Notes: generated from the letters alone by a model not told the origin. Positions 1 to 5,498 are shown, counted from the stretch's first letter. The stretch: 8,163 nt of DNA from an uncultured Chloroflexota bacterium (GCA_913056415.1 CAJXNA010000081.1:1-8163); one strand, 5' to 3'. Numbers and translations are program-made.

Positions 1-303
1 ACTCTTCGCGTTCTGCCCGCGATCGGCAACGACGGCGACCTTCACGCCGCGGCGATGCGCGGCCAGCAATGCGGTCGCGATCGGTTTGCTCGTGAAGCTG
101 TACGCAACGACCACGATCGACGAGCGCGCGCTGTCGATCGCCCGCAGTACGACATCCAGTGCGCTCGCCGAGCCTGCGGCCGGCGAGAACCCGAGGTCAT
201 ACGCAGCGCCGGCAGGCAGCGGTTGCACGGCGATCGCACCCGTCGCCGTGACGGCGATCGCGGCCGCAGCGACCAAACGCCGGATGAAGCACGAGTTCAT
301 CAT
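1..303 (-). CDS. PLD/Nuc-family nuclease, secreted, N-terminal part only
   Basis: The frame runs open off the left edge, giving 101 residues from ATG 303 (a second ATG follows at 300). Residues 1-34 look like a signal peptide: Arg8-Arg9, then an Ala/Val-rich core, with likely cleavage near AGAA-Y35. Residues 36-101 resemble the start of Nuc-type phospholipase D nucleases: DLGFSP, an Ala-Leu-x-x-x-x-x-Ala-Ile-x-x-Ala-Arg helix, VVVAYSFTSKPIATALLAA and RRGVKVAVVADRGQ. The catalytic HxK motif lies beyond the edge, so activity cannot be judged. Known relatives are periplasmic or secreted endonucleases, often on conjugative plasmids. A GAGGGAG ribosome-binding site (about 310-316) supports this start. 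The upstream hydrolase stops 17 bases before it, so co-transcription is possible. Codon use differs from the neighbours (serine TCG and AGC, no TCC; repeated CGATCG), suggesting foreign origin or a chimeric join. Confidence 0.75.
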   Translation of the reverse strand, partial: MMNSCFIRRLVAAAAIAVTATGAIAVQPLPAGAAYDLGFSPAAGSASALDVVLRAIDSARSSIVVVAYSFTSKPIATALLAAHRRGVKVAVVADRGQNAKS

Positions 304-320
304 GTCTCGGCTCCCTCGCG

Positions 321-1196
321 TCAGAACCGCACCTGGCGGAACGATGCGGATTGCCCTTTCTCCAGCATCCGCACCGCGCCCGTTTCCTGCGGCTTCAGGT
401 ACTTCAGATCCTTGACCTCAATCTTCAGCTTGCGCGCCGCTTCCGCCGCCGGCTCGCCCGCCTGGTACGACTTGCGTGCCTCACGCCGAACCAGCGCCAG
501 GTAGTCGCGCATCTCCCGCAGCTCCGCCTTGGCGCCGATGGGCCCGTGCCCAGGCACGATCACCTCCACGTCCAGGTCAGCGATGCGGTCGGCGACGCGG
601 ATCCAGCCGCTGACGTGGCAGTCGAAGGGCCCCGGCACCACGTAGTGGAAGGCCACGTCGCCGGCGAACAGCACCTTCTCCTTGGGCAGGTAGACCAGCG
701 TGTCATCGGGAGTGTGGGCCGGCCCCATGTACAGCAGCTCGACCGCGCGGTCGCCCTGGTAGAGCGTCATCTGCCCCGCGTAGACGGTGTCCGGCAGGAC
801 CAGACGCACGTCGGCCATCTCTGCGGCGAGGTCCGGCATGAACCGCTGGAGCCGCTTCAAGGGTATGCCGAAACGGATCATCTCCTCGCGGCAGTTTACG
901 TGGGCAACGATCTCAGAACGGGGGAAGAACTGGTTGCCGCCGATGTGGTCGATGTGGTGGTGGGTGTTGATCAGGTGGGAGACGGGCTTCTTCGTTGCCT
1001 TGCGGATCGCCCGCAGGTAGCGCTTCGTCATGCTGGGCACGAACAGGGCATCGACAGCGATCGCGCCGTCGTTCCCGACGATGAGGCCGCCGTTGGAGAC
1101 GCCGGTGACGCCGCCGCCCTGAATGTAGCCGAAGACGCTGGGCGCCACTTCGATCATGCCTGTGGGCCAGCGCTTGGGGACGGAGCGGCGCGGCAT
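321..1196 (-). CDS. Metallo-beta-lactamase-fold metal hydrolase
   Basis: This is a 291-residue MBL-fold enzyme, probably cytoplasmic as no signal peptide is seen. All dinuclear metal ligands are visible: the THHHIDH motif (His79, His81, Asp83, His84), His161 in GPAHTPDDT, Asp180 in FAGD and His217 in PGHGP. The N-terminal pattern VFGYIQGGGVTGVSNGGLIV is typical of the broad MBL-hydrolase/SoxH-like group. The substrate cannot be named; thioesterase, lactonase and sulfur-related activities all occur in this superfamily. The start is uncertain. ATG 1196 is used here because it overlaps acdB by only a few bases and follows AGAGG, though that is very close to it. ATG 1223 would overlap acdB more, and ATG 1157 gives a shorter form that still keeps the whole fold. 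Overlap with the acdB stop at 1201-1203, or near-contact, implies translational coupling. The C-terminal tail (about residues 262-291) does not match the usual family ending. Confidence 0.85.
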   Translation of the reverse strand: MPRRSVPKRWPTGMIEVAPSVFGYIQGGGVTGVSNGGLIVGNDGAIAVDALFVPSMTKRYLRAIRKATKKPVSHLINTHHHIDHIGGNQFFPRSEIVAHVNCREEMIRFGIPLKRLQRFMPDLAAEMADVRLVLPDTVYAGQMTLYQGDRAVELLYMGPAHTPDDTLVYLPKEKVLFAGDVAFHYVVPGPFDCHVSGWIRVADRIADLDVEVIVPGHGPIGAKAELREMRDYLALVRREARKSYQAGEPAAEAARKLKIEVKDLKYLKPQETGAVRMLEKGQSASFRQVRF

Positions 1197-1200
1197 GCCT

Positions 1201-1893
1201 CTAGCCCACCACGATGCGGGCATCCACCGCCAGGGCCCCGTCCTTGTAGGCGAACACCGGGTTCAGATCCAACTCCTCGATCTCCGGGTGTGCATCTACG
1301 AAGGCGGACACCTTTAGCAGCAGCTTCTCCAGCGCCTCCAGGTCCGCGGGCTCCTGGCCGCGGAACCCCTGCAGCACTGGGAACCCCTTGATCTCGCGCA
1401 CCATCTGGCGGGCGTCTCGCGGCTCCAGCGGGACGATGCGGAAGGATACGTCCTTGAGCACCTCCACCAGGACGCCGCCCAGGCCGAACATGAGCACAGG
1501 CCCGAACTGCGGGTCCTTGCTCATGCCGACGATCACCTCGATGCCGGGGCGGGCCATCTTCTGAACGGCAACCCCCTCTATGCGGGCGTTGGGCTCGTGC
1601 CGCTTCACGGCCTCGCTGATCTCCGCGAACGCCGCTGTCACGGTCTCCGGCGAGTCCAGCCCCAGCCGGACGCCGCCTACGTCCGACTTGTGGGTCACGT
1701 CCGGCGACACGATCTTGAGCACCACTGGGTAGCCCAGCTCCTTGGCCGCCTTCACCGCCTCGTCGGCGCTCGTGGCGAGGCGGGCGCTGGCGGTAGGGAT
1801 GCCCGCCTCCTCCAGTATCTGCTTGGATTCGATCTCCGTGAGGACGGTGCGACCCTCGCTCTTGGCGCGGTCTATGGCGTCTACGATAGACAA
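1201..1893 (-). CDS. acdB: ADP-forming acyl-CoA synthetase beta subunit (ATP-grasp)
   Basis: This 230-residue protein is the size of the separate beta subunit of acetate/acyl-CoA ligase (ADP-forming), which makes ATP from acyl-CoA, ADP and phosphate, or runs in reverse to activate acids. Motifs: a helical start (residues 16-35, TVLTEIESKQILEEAGIPT), the ATP-grasp lysine in PVVLKIVSPDVTHKSDVGGV (residues 56-75), with His68 aligning to the beta-subunit histidine that is phosphorylated in characterised enzymes, the Gly-rich GPVLMFGLGG (131-140), and ELDLNP (207-212) with the conserved Asp209. The TTG start at 1893 is supported by a strong GGAGGAG site just upstream; no ATG is better placed. The alpha (CoA-binding) subunit, normally adjacent or fused, is absent here. 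The substrate is unknown; acetate, propionate, isobutyrate or aryl acids are possible. It has its own promoter (1927-1956). Confidence 0.9.
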   Translation of the reverse strand: MSIVDAIDRAKSEGRTVLTEIESKQILEEAGIPTASARLATSADEAVKAAKELGYPVVLKIVSPDVTHKSDVGGVRLGLDSPETVTAAFAEISEAVKRHEPNARIEGVAVQKMARPGIEVIVGMSKDPQFGPVLMFGLGGVLVEVLKDVSFRIVPLEPRDARQMVREIKGFPVLQGFRGQEPADLEALEKLLLKVSAFVDAHPEIEELDLNPVFAYKDGALAVDARIVVG

Positions 1894-1926
1894 ATGGCTC
1901 CTCCGCAGTGTGTGAAAGCGGGCCTA

Positions 1927-1956
1927 ATAATACGCCAGCCCTCTCGTAAACGTCAA
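1927..1956 (-). promoter_or_regulatory. Sigma70-type promoter for acdB
   Basis: Reading the minus strand, TTGACG (1956-1951) and TATTAT (1932-1927) are separated by 18 bases, each matching the consensus at five of six positions. A start near 1920 would give a leader of about 27 bases before TTG 1893. The -35 lies in the loop of the adjacent hairpin and the spacer runs through one arm of it, so structure and promoter share the same DNA. Confidence 0.65.
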
Positions 1957-1968
1957 CGAGAGGGCTGG
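1935..1968 (-). terminator. 13-bp perfect hairpin, probable terminator of the RRM operon
   Basis: The arms 1935-1947 (CCAGCCCTCTCGT) and 1956-1968 (ACGAGAGGGCTGG) pair perfectly around an 8-base loop. The hairpin begins about 20 bases after the stop of the small Cys/His gene, where an intrinsic terminator would be expected. The tail on the minus strand is only moderately U-rich (CGTATTATTA), and the plus-strand side reads TTGCTT. It could act in either direction, or serve as an operator over the acdB promoter. Confidence 0.5.
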
Positions 1969-1988
1969 TTGCTTGCGGTCTGGATGGT

Positions 1989-2195
1989 CTAGGTGGAGAC
2001 CTTGTTGTTGACGGCAGGCTTGCGAAGCCGGCTCATGGAGGAGCGGTAGGCGTAGTTCTGGAACTCGCGAGAGGCGCCGCAGGTCTGGCAGACGCCGGTG
2101 CTGGTTTCCCCACAAGGGCTGGCTATGCGCCAGTGGTGCTTGCAGTCTTCTTCGTCTTCTTGCTCGGTGCTGGGGGTGCGGAGCGACTCTACCAT
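1989..2195 (-). CDS. Small Cys/His-rich (zinc-ribbon-like) protein, function unknown
   Basis: This 68-residue protein has no assigned function. Its core reads CKHHWRIASPCG (18-29) followed by GVCQTCGASREFQN (35-48). Cys18 with His20/His21 and the Cys36-x2-Cys39 pair could form one zinc site; Cys28 is an extra candidate. The N-terminus is acidic (EQEDEED, 11-17) and the tail basic. I recall similar short HHW...GVCxxCGxxxEF proteins from Chloroflexota-type genomes but cannot verify this here. ATG 2195 overlaps the TAG stop of the RRM gene (ATGGTAG, 7 bases), which points to translational coupling and one transcript. It is therefore probably made together with the RNA-binding protein, and a role in RNA binding or translation is only a guess. 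A longer reading frame in another phase covers the same bases but lacks this conserved Cys/His pattern. Confidence 0.65.
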   Translation of the reverse strand: MVESLRTPSTEQEDEEDCKHHWRIASPCGETSTGVCQTCGASREFQNYAYRSSMSRLRKPAVNNKVST

Positions 2196-2503
2196 CGCAT
2201 CCTCCCGCCGCCACGTCGCTGCCCGCCGCCGCCGCCGCCGGGGGCGCCCTCACGGGAACGCGGCTTCGCCTCGTCCACGGTTAGGGTGCGGCCGTCCAGC
2301 ATCTTGCCGCTGAGCTCCTCGATCGCCTTGCGGCCCTCAGCGTTGGTTGACATCTCAACGAAGCCGAAACCACGGGAGCGCCCGGAATAGCGGTCGGTGA
2401 TCACACTGGCTGACTCCACCGTACCCGCCTGCTCAAAGAAGACACGGAGACCGTCGTCGGTCGTGTCGAAGGACAAGCCTCCGACGTAAAGCTTCATGGA
2501 CAC
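2189..2503 (-). CDS. Glycine-rich RRM RNA-binding protein
   Basis: This 104-residue protein has a single RNA recognition motif and a short glycine/arginine tail. RNP2 is LYVGGL (residues 5-10) and RNP1 is RGFGFVEM (44-51), both with the aromatic residues that stack on RNA bases. The tail (about 87-104) contains six glycines in a row plus RRGGG, coded partly by five GCC repeats on the plus strand (2225-2239). Bacterial proteins of this form act as cytoplasmic RNA chaperones and are often cold- or stress-induced. GTG 2503 is preferred as start because GAGGAGG lies six bases upstream; ATG 2497 would leave 12 bases. The stop overlaps the start of the small Cys/His gene. The leader upstream (2504-2600) holds an inverted repeat, discussed separately. 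Confidence 0.93.
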   Translation of the reverse strand: MSMKLYVGGLSFDTTDDGLRVFFEQAGTVESASVITDRYSGRSRGFGFVEMSTNAEGRKAIEELSGKMLDGRTLTVDEAKPRSREGAPGGGGGGQRRGGGRMRW

Positions 2504-2528
2504 GGGGGGCCTCCTCGTTGGGGCGATA

Positions 2529-2570
2529 GCCTTCCAGTCGACAGAGGGTCTGCCTCGAACGTCGGAAGGC
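2529..2570 (-). other. Inverted repeat in the leader of the RRM gene
   Basis: GCCTTCC (2529-2535) and GGAAGGC (2564-2570) form a 7-bp stem. Inside it GAGG (2544-2547) can pair with CCTC (2553-2556) around five bases. Transcribed on the minus strand this would give a branched hairpin in the 5' leader, about 25 bases before the ribosome-binding site. Long structured leaders are known for cold-shock type genes; a regulatory role here is only inferred. Confidence 0.35.
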
Positions 2571-2599
2571 GGGCCGTTGGAGGCAGCGGCGGTATCTTA

Positions 2600-2605
2600 A
2601 CTATA
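2600..2605 (-). promoter_or_regulatory. Possible -10 element for the RRM gene
   Basis: TATAGT on the minus strand matches the -10 consensus at five of six positions, followed directly by TAAGAT. The best-spaced -35 is only TTTCCC, so this is weak. If used, the leader would be about 90 bases and include the 2529-2570 inverted repeat. It lies in the 148-base gap after the mutase stop, where a promoter is expected. Confidence 0.3.
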
Positions 2606-2651
2606 GCCGACTTTGCCGCTAAGGGAAAGGTCGTCGTCGCCGCACCGGGCG

Positions 2652-4313
2652 CTACACCACGGCTTGCTCTCTATATTCCCCGAACACGTCCCGCATGACG
2701 TCGCAGACCTCGCCCAGGGTGCAGTAGGAGTTCACCGCCTCCAGCAGGTAGGGCATCACGTTCTCTGAATCGTGACAGGCCTTCTCCAGCGCCTTGAGGC
2801 AACGGGTCGCCTCGCGGTTGTCACGCTCGCGGCGCAGGCGCTGGAGCCGCTTCACCTGGCGCTCCTCACCCTGCGGGTCCATCTGCAGGACAGGTATCTC
2901 CAGCGGCTCGTCCAGGACGTACTCGTTCACGCCCACAATGACCCGCTGCCGCGAATCGATCTCACGCTGGTACTGGAAGGAAGCCTCAGCGATCTCCCGC
3001 TGGAAGAAGCCGTTCTCGATCGCGGGGAGCACGCCGCCCAGGTCCTCGATGCGATGGAAGTAGGAGTAGGACTCATCCTCCGTCTCCTTGGTGAGCGCCT
3101 CCGTGAAGAAGCTGCCGCCAAGAGGGTCTACGGTATTGGCGACGCCGGACTCGTGCGCGATCACCTGCTGGGTGCGCAGGGCCAGCCGCGCCGCCTTCTC
3201 GCTGGGTAGGGCGAGCGCCTCGTCCATGGCGTTGGTGTGCAGGGACTGCGTGCCTCCCAGCACCGCCGCCAGGGCTTGGATGGCAGTGCGGACCAGGTTC
3301 ACCTCCGGCTGCTGGGCGGTCAGGGAGACGCCGGCGGTCTGGGTGTGGAAGCGTAGCCACCAGGAACGCGGGTTCTTGGCCCCAAAGCGCTCCCGCATCT
3401 CGTGCGCCCAGATACGGCGGGCGGCGCGGAACTTCGCCACCTCCTCGAAGAAATCGTTGTGGCAGTTGAAGAAGAAGGAAAGCCTGGGCGCGAACTCGTC
3501 GATGTCCAGCCCCCGGTCCAGGCTCCAGCGTACGTACTCGAACCCGTCCGCCAGGGTGAAGGCCAGCTCCTGTACCGCCGTCGCCCCCGCCTCACGGATG
3601 TGGTAGCCGGAGATGCTTATCGTGTTCCACTGCGGCATCTCCCGCGTCCCGAACTCGATCGTGTCCGTCACCAAGCGCATAGATGGCTCAGGCGGGAAGA
3701 TGTACTCCTTCTGGGCGATGAACTCTTTGAGGATGTCGTTCTGGAGGGTGCCGGCCAGTTGGCGGCGTGGCACCCCCTGCTTCTCCGCCGCGGCGATGTA
3801 CATCGCCCAGATGACGGCGGCCGGGGAGTTGATGGTCATGGAGGTGCTGATCTCTCCCAGTGGTATGCCTTCCAGCAGCGTCTCCATATCGGCCAGGGAG
3901 GAGACGCCGACGCCGCACTTGCCGAACTCCCCCTCCCCCTCCGGCGCGTCGGTGTCGTAGCCCATCAGGGTGGGCAGGTCAAAGGCGATGGAGAGGCCCG
4001 ATTGCCCCTGCGTGAGCAGGTACTTGAAGCGGGCGTTCGTCTCCTCGGCGCTGCCGAAGCCGGCGAACATCCGCATCGTCCAGGGCTTGGCGCGGTAGCC
4101 CGCGGCGTGGACGCCACGCGTGAACGGGTACTCGCCCGGCAGCCCGAGATCGCGTTCGTAGTCGTGCTCCGCCACGTCCGTCGGGTCGTAGACGCGGCGG
4201 ACCGGCCGGCCTGAGGTGGTGACGAAGGGGCCCGGGCGTTCGCTGTTCTGGGAGCGCTCTTCCTGCGCCTTCCGCTTCTGCGAAAGCGGTTTCAGCTTCT
4301 CGCGGTCATACAT
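2652..4313 (-). CDS. B12-dependent acyl-CoA mutase large subunit, isobutyryl-CoA mutase type
   Basis: This 553-residue protein is the catalytic TIM-barrel chain of the methylmalonyl-CoA mutase family, without the C-terminal B12-binding domain, so it needs a separate small subunit. It carries the family motifs FAGFGSAEETNARFKYLL (83-100), the TSMTINSPAA stretch (157-166), SISGYHIREAGA (233-244) with catalytic His238, FAPRLSFFF (274-282) and FHTQTAG (322-328). Substrate-pocket positions point away from methylmalonyl-CoA: the usual Tyr (Tyr89 in the Propionibacterium enzyme) is Phe83, and the carboxylate-binding Arg207 is Gln201, with identical spacing to His238 (37 residues). Phe/Gln is the known isobutyryl-CoA mutase pair, which interconverts n-butyryl- and isobutyryl-CoA. 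ATG 4313 is chosen; the frame extends to a TTG at 4355, but the extra 14 residues (MAVRPCGILAVGFA) are not family-like. The gene is alone on its strand between a divergent regulator and the RRM unit, with no B12 subunit or chaperone beside it. Routine annotation would call it methylmalonyl-CoA mutase. Confidence 0.93.
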   Translation of the reverse strand: MYDREKLKPLSQKRKAQEERSQNSERPGPFVTTSGRPVRRVYDPTDVAEHDYERDLGLPGEYPFTRGVHAAGYRAKPWTMRMFAGFGSAEETNARFKYLLTQGQSGLSIAFDLPTLMGYDTDAPEGEGEFGKCGVGVSSLADMETLLEGIPLGEISTSMTINSPAAVIWAMYIAAAEKQGVPRRQLAGTLQNDILKEFIAQKEYIFPPEPSMRLVTDTIEFGTREMPQWNTISISGYHIREAGATAVQELAFTLADGFEYVRWSLDRGLDIDEFAPRLSFFFNCHNDFFEEVAKFRAARRIWAHEMRERFGAKNPRSWWLRFHTQTAGVSLTAQQPEVNLVRTAIQALAAVLGGTQSLHTNAMDEALALPSEKAARLALRTQQVIAHESGVANTVDPLGGSFFTEALTKETEDESYSYFHRIEDLGGVLPAIENGFFQREIAEASFQYQREIDSRQRVIVGVNEYVLDEPLEIPVLQMDPQGEERQVKRLQRLRRERDNREATRCLKALEKACHDSENVMPYLLEAVNSYCTLGEVCDVMRDVFGEYREQAVV

Positions 4314-4329
4314 GGCGAAACCTACGGCA

Positions 4330-4338
4330 AGGATACCA
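4330..4338 (-). promoter_or_regulatory. Possible extended -10 for the mutase gene
   Basis: The minus strand reads TGGTATCCT, a TGn extended -10 form, only about 17 bases before ATG 4313; no convincing -35 is seen. Use of it would give a leader of about 10 bases with little room for a ribosome-binding site. The evidence is weak. Confidence 0.28.
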
Positions 4339-4377
4339 CAGGGTCGTACGGCCAAGGCCGCGGCGCGGCGGATTCGA

Positions 4378-4391
4378 GGCGGCTAGTCGCC
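4378..4391. other. CTAG-centred quasi-palindrome in the divergent intergenic region
   Basis: GGCGGCTAGTCGCC matches its own complement at 12 of 14 positions and lies between the mutase start and the promoter of the divergent DNA-binding protein. Its place and symmetry suit an operator, possibly for that regulator. No binding data support this. Confidence 0.25.
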
Positions 4392-4408
4392 GTCGTTTCG
4401 CACGTCTC

Positions 4409-4428
4409 TTGACAGGTTGTGGTAGAAT
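4409..4428 (+). promoter_or_regulatory. Probable promoter of the small DNA-binding protein gene
   Basis: TGGTAGAAT (4420-4428) is an extended -10 (TGn plus TAGAAT, five of six). A perfect TTGACA lies at 4409-4414 but only 8 bases before the -10, too close to be its -35. A start near 4435 gives a leader of about 32 bases to ATG 4467. The region is AT-rich compared with the surrounding DNA. Confidence 0.45.
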
Positions 4429-4466
4429 CATTCATGCGTCTTAGCATCTTATTCGGAGTTAGAGGT

Positions 4467-4682
4467 ATGGCCCTCGAACCGTTTGACAACTACCTTGACC
4501 TGGTGGAGGCCGCCCGCGCTCTGGGCATCCATCCTCAGAGCCTGCGACGACTCATCAAGCAGAAGAAGGTACCTGCGATCCTGTTCGCCGGCAAGTACCT
4601 CATTGAGCGCGACAAGCTCGAGATGTTCAAGTCCAACTACGACCGCCGTCCGGGACGCAAAGCGATCCGGCGCCTTCTGTAG
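4467..4682 (+). CDS. Small excisionase/MerR-like helix-turn-helix DNA-binding protein
   Basis: From ATG 4467 this encodes 71 residues. NYLDLVEAARALGIHPQSLR (8-27) is a helix-turn-helix of the excisionase/HTH_17 kind, followed by RLIKQKKVPAILFAGKYLIE (28-47), the usual wing in which a basic turn precedes a short strand pair. The C-terminus is basic (RRPGRKAIRRLL). ATG 4467 is supported by GGAG at 4455-4458 with 8 bases between; the frame extends upstream to a GTG at 4419, but that lies before the predicted transcript start. Relatives include phage and plasmid excisionases and small chromosomal regulators; no integrase is nearby, so a regulatory role is more likely. It is transcribed away from the mutase gene and converges with the lipoprotein gene, leaving 17 bases between stops and no visible terminator. 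Confidence 0.8.
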   Translation: MALEPFDNYLDLVEAARALGIHPQSLRRLIKQKKVPAILFAGKYLIERDKLEMFKSNYDRRPGRKAIRRLL

Positions 4683-4699
4683 CTTCCTTCAAATCGGTC

Positions 4700-5446
4700 C
4701 TACGTCTGCGCGGGTGACACCGGCGGCGGTTCGATCTCGATGGTGGGATCGTCGATATCGCTGAACTCCATGAACAGCTCCAGGCTGATCGGTTGGCCTT
4801 CCTCATCCGTGTCGGATGCCACTATCTCCAGGCGCACCGGCCAACCATCGTTGCGCTCCAACCAGACGTCCACACCGAACTCCCTGGGCAGCCCCTCTTC
4901 GCCGCTGCGGCCCAGCAGCACCGGGAACCCCTGTAGGTCCGCCTTATCCAGGCGGAAGTGGATCGTCTCGATCTCGTTCACCACCTCTTCCTCCCCGGAC
5001 ACGGCGGCGAGTGAGGGCGCCAGATCCTCCACCAGGTCCATACAGACTGAGGCGGGGGTGAGGAGTACGTCTTCGTCCGGCGTGGGCGTCTGCTCCTGCC
5101 AGATGTCGCCAATCCGTATCCAGCTCTGGTCGCCGATAGTGCGGAGCTCCAGCTCCTCGTCTTGGAATCTGAGGAGCGCCTGGCTGCGGTCCGGCGCTAC
5201 GAAGGAGCCTTCCAGCTGCATGTCGCTGAGCAGGCTTGTGAGGACCTCAGCGAACTCACTCAGAGGGCTAGGGGTTGCTTCAGACGGCTGCTGGAAGGCT
5301 TCCGATTGCAGCTTGAGCGAGATCGAGTAGCGGTAGCTGTCGATGTCTTGGATGGCGGCGCAAGACGCCTGCAGTCCGGAGCCGCTGCACGCCCACATGA
5401 TGAGGGCTGCCATCGTGGGGACTGTTGTCCAGAATAGGGATCGCAA
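4700..5446 (-). CDS. Probable lipoprotein with LppX/LolA-like features
   Basis: This 248-residue secreted protein starts with Arg2, a hydrophobic core (about 4-18) and Cys20 in MWAC, a degenerate lipobox, so it is probably lipid-anchored outside the membrane. The body alternates short amphipathic strands: DSYRYSISLKLQ (about 35-46), LEGSFVAPDRSQALLRF and ELRTIGDQSWIRIGDIWQEQ, then FGVDVWLERNDGWPVRLEIV. This layout resembles the curved sheet of LppX/LprG and LolA-type lipid-binding lipoproteins, though identity is not certain. The C-terminus is acidic and proline-rich. The start is TTG 5446; the only other candidate with a full signal peptide is ATT 5449, and ATG 5413 would destroy the signal peptide. 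A promoter at 5470-5498 places the transcript start about 16 bases before the TTG, which supports it. The gene stands alone, downstream of pyrE. Confidence 0.8.
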   Translation of the reverse strand: MRSLFWTTVPTMAALIMWACSGSGLQASCAAIQDIDSYRYSISLKLQSEAFQQPSEATPSPLSEFAEVLTSLLSDMQLEGSFVAPDRSQALLRFQDEELELRTIGDQSWIRIGDIWQEQTPTPDEDVLLTPASVCMDLVEDLAPSLAAVSGEEEVVNEIETIHFRLDKADLQGFPVLLGRSGEEGLPREFGVDVWLERNDGWPVRLEIVASDTDEEGQPISLELFMEFSDIDDPTIEIEPPPVSPAQT

Positions 5447-5469
5447 AATCGTGCCGCCGTTGACAAGTC

Positions 5470-5498
5470 AGTCTAGCACCGTAGATGCAGGCGGTCAA
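5470..5498 (-). promoter_or_regulatory. Sigma70-type promoter for the lipoprotein gene
   Basis: On the minus strand TTGACC (5498-5493) is followed after 17 bases by TAGACT (5475-5470), with TGC just before it as an extended -10. The predicted start near 5463 leaves a short 16-base leader before TTG 5446. Confidence 0.65.

Noticed and set aside
42..239. Complete small minus-strand frame at the left edge
   Set aside because: The overlapping frame from 303 has a signal peptide, ribosome-binding site and PLD-family motifs; the small frame is Arg/Ser-rich and out of phase.
351..1391. Long plus-strand open frame opposite the MBL hydrolase and acdB
   Set aside because: It is antisense to two well-supported genes, has no recognisable domain, no promoter or ribosome-binding site, and the composition of a GC-rich shadow frame.
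2225..2239. GCC trinucleotide repeat as a phase-variable or CRISPR-like element
   Set aside because: Five units coding for glycine in the RRM tail; length change would keep the frame, and low-complexity Gly tails are normal in this family.
1924..2253. Longer minus-strand frame over the small Cys/His gene
   Set aside because: It is Ala/His/Arg-rich without conserved motifs, runs into the acdB promoter and hairpin, and overlaps the RRM gene widely.
3402..4214. Plus-strand 270-codon open frame opposite the mutase
   Set aside because: The mutase frame is conserved throughout; this frame is an Arg/Gly/Val-rich mirror with no motif.
2652..4355. TTG 4355 as the mutase start
   Set aside because: The extra 14 residues are not family-like and ATG 4313 gives the usual length.
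4409..4428. TTGACA plus TAGAAT as one standard promoter
   Set aside because: Only 8 bases separate them, far short of 16 to 19; the extended -10 alone is kept.
4683..4699. A bidirectional terminator between the converging HTH and lipoprotein genes
   Set aside because: The 17 bases contain no inverted repeat or T-run.
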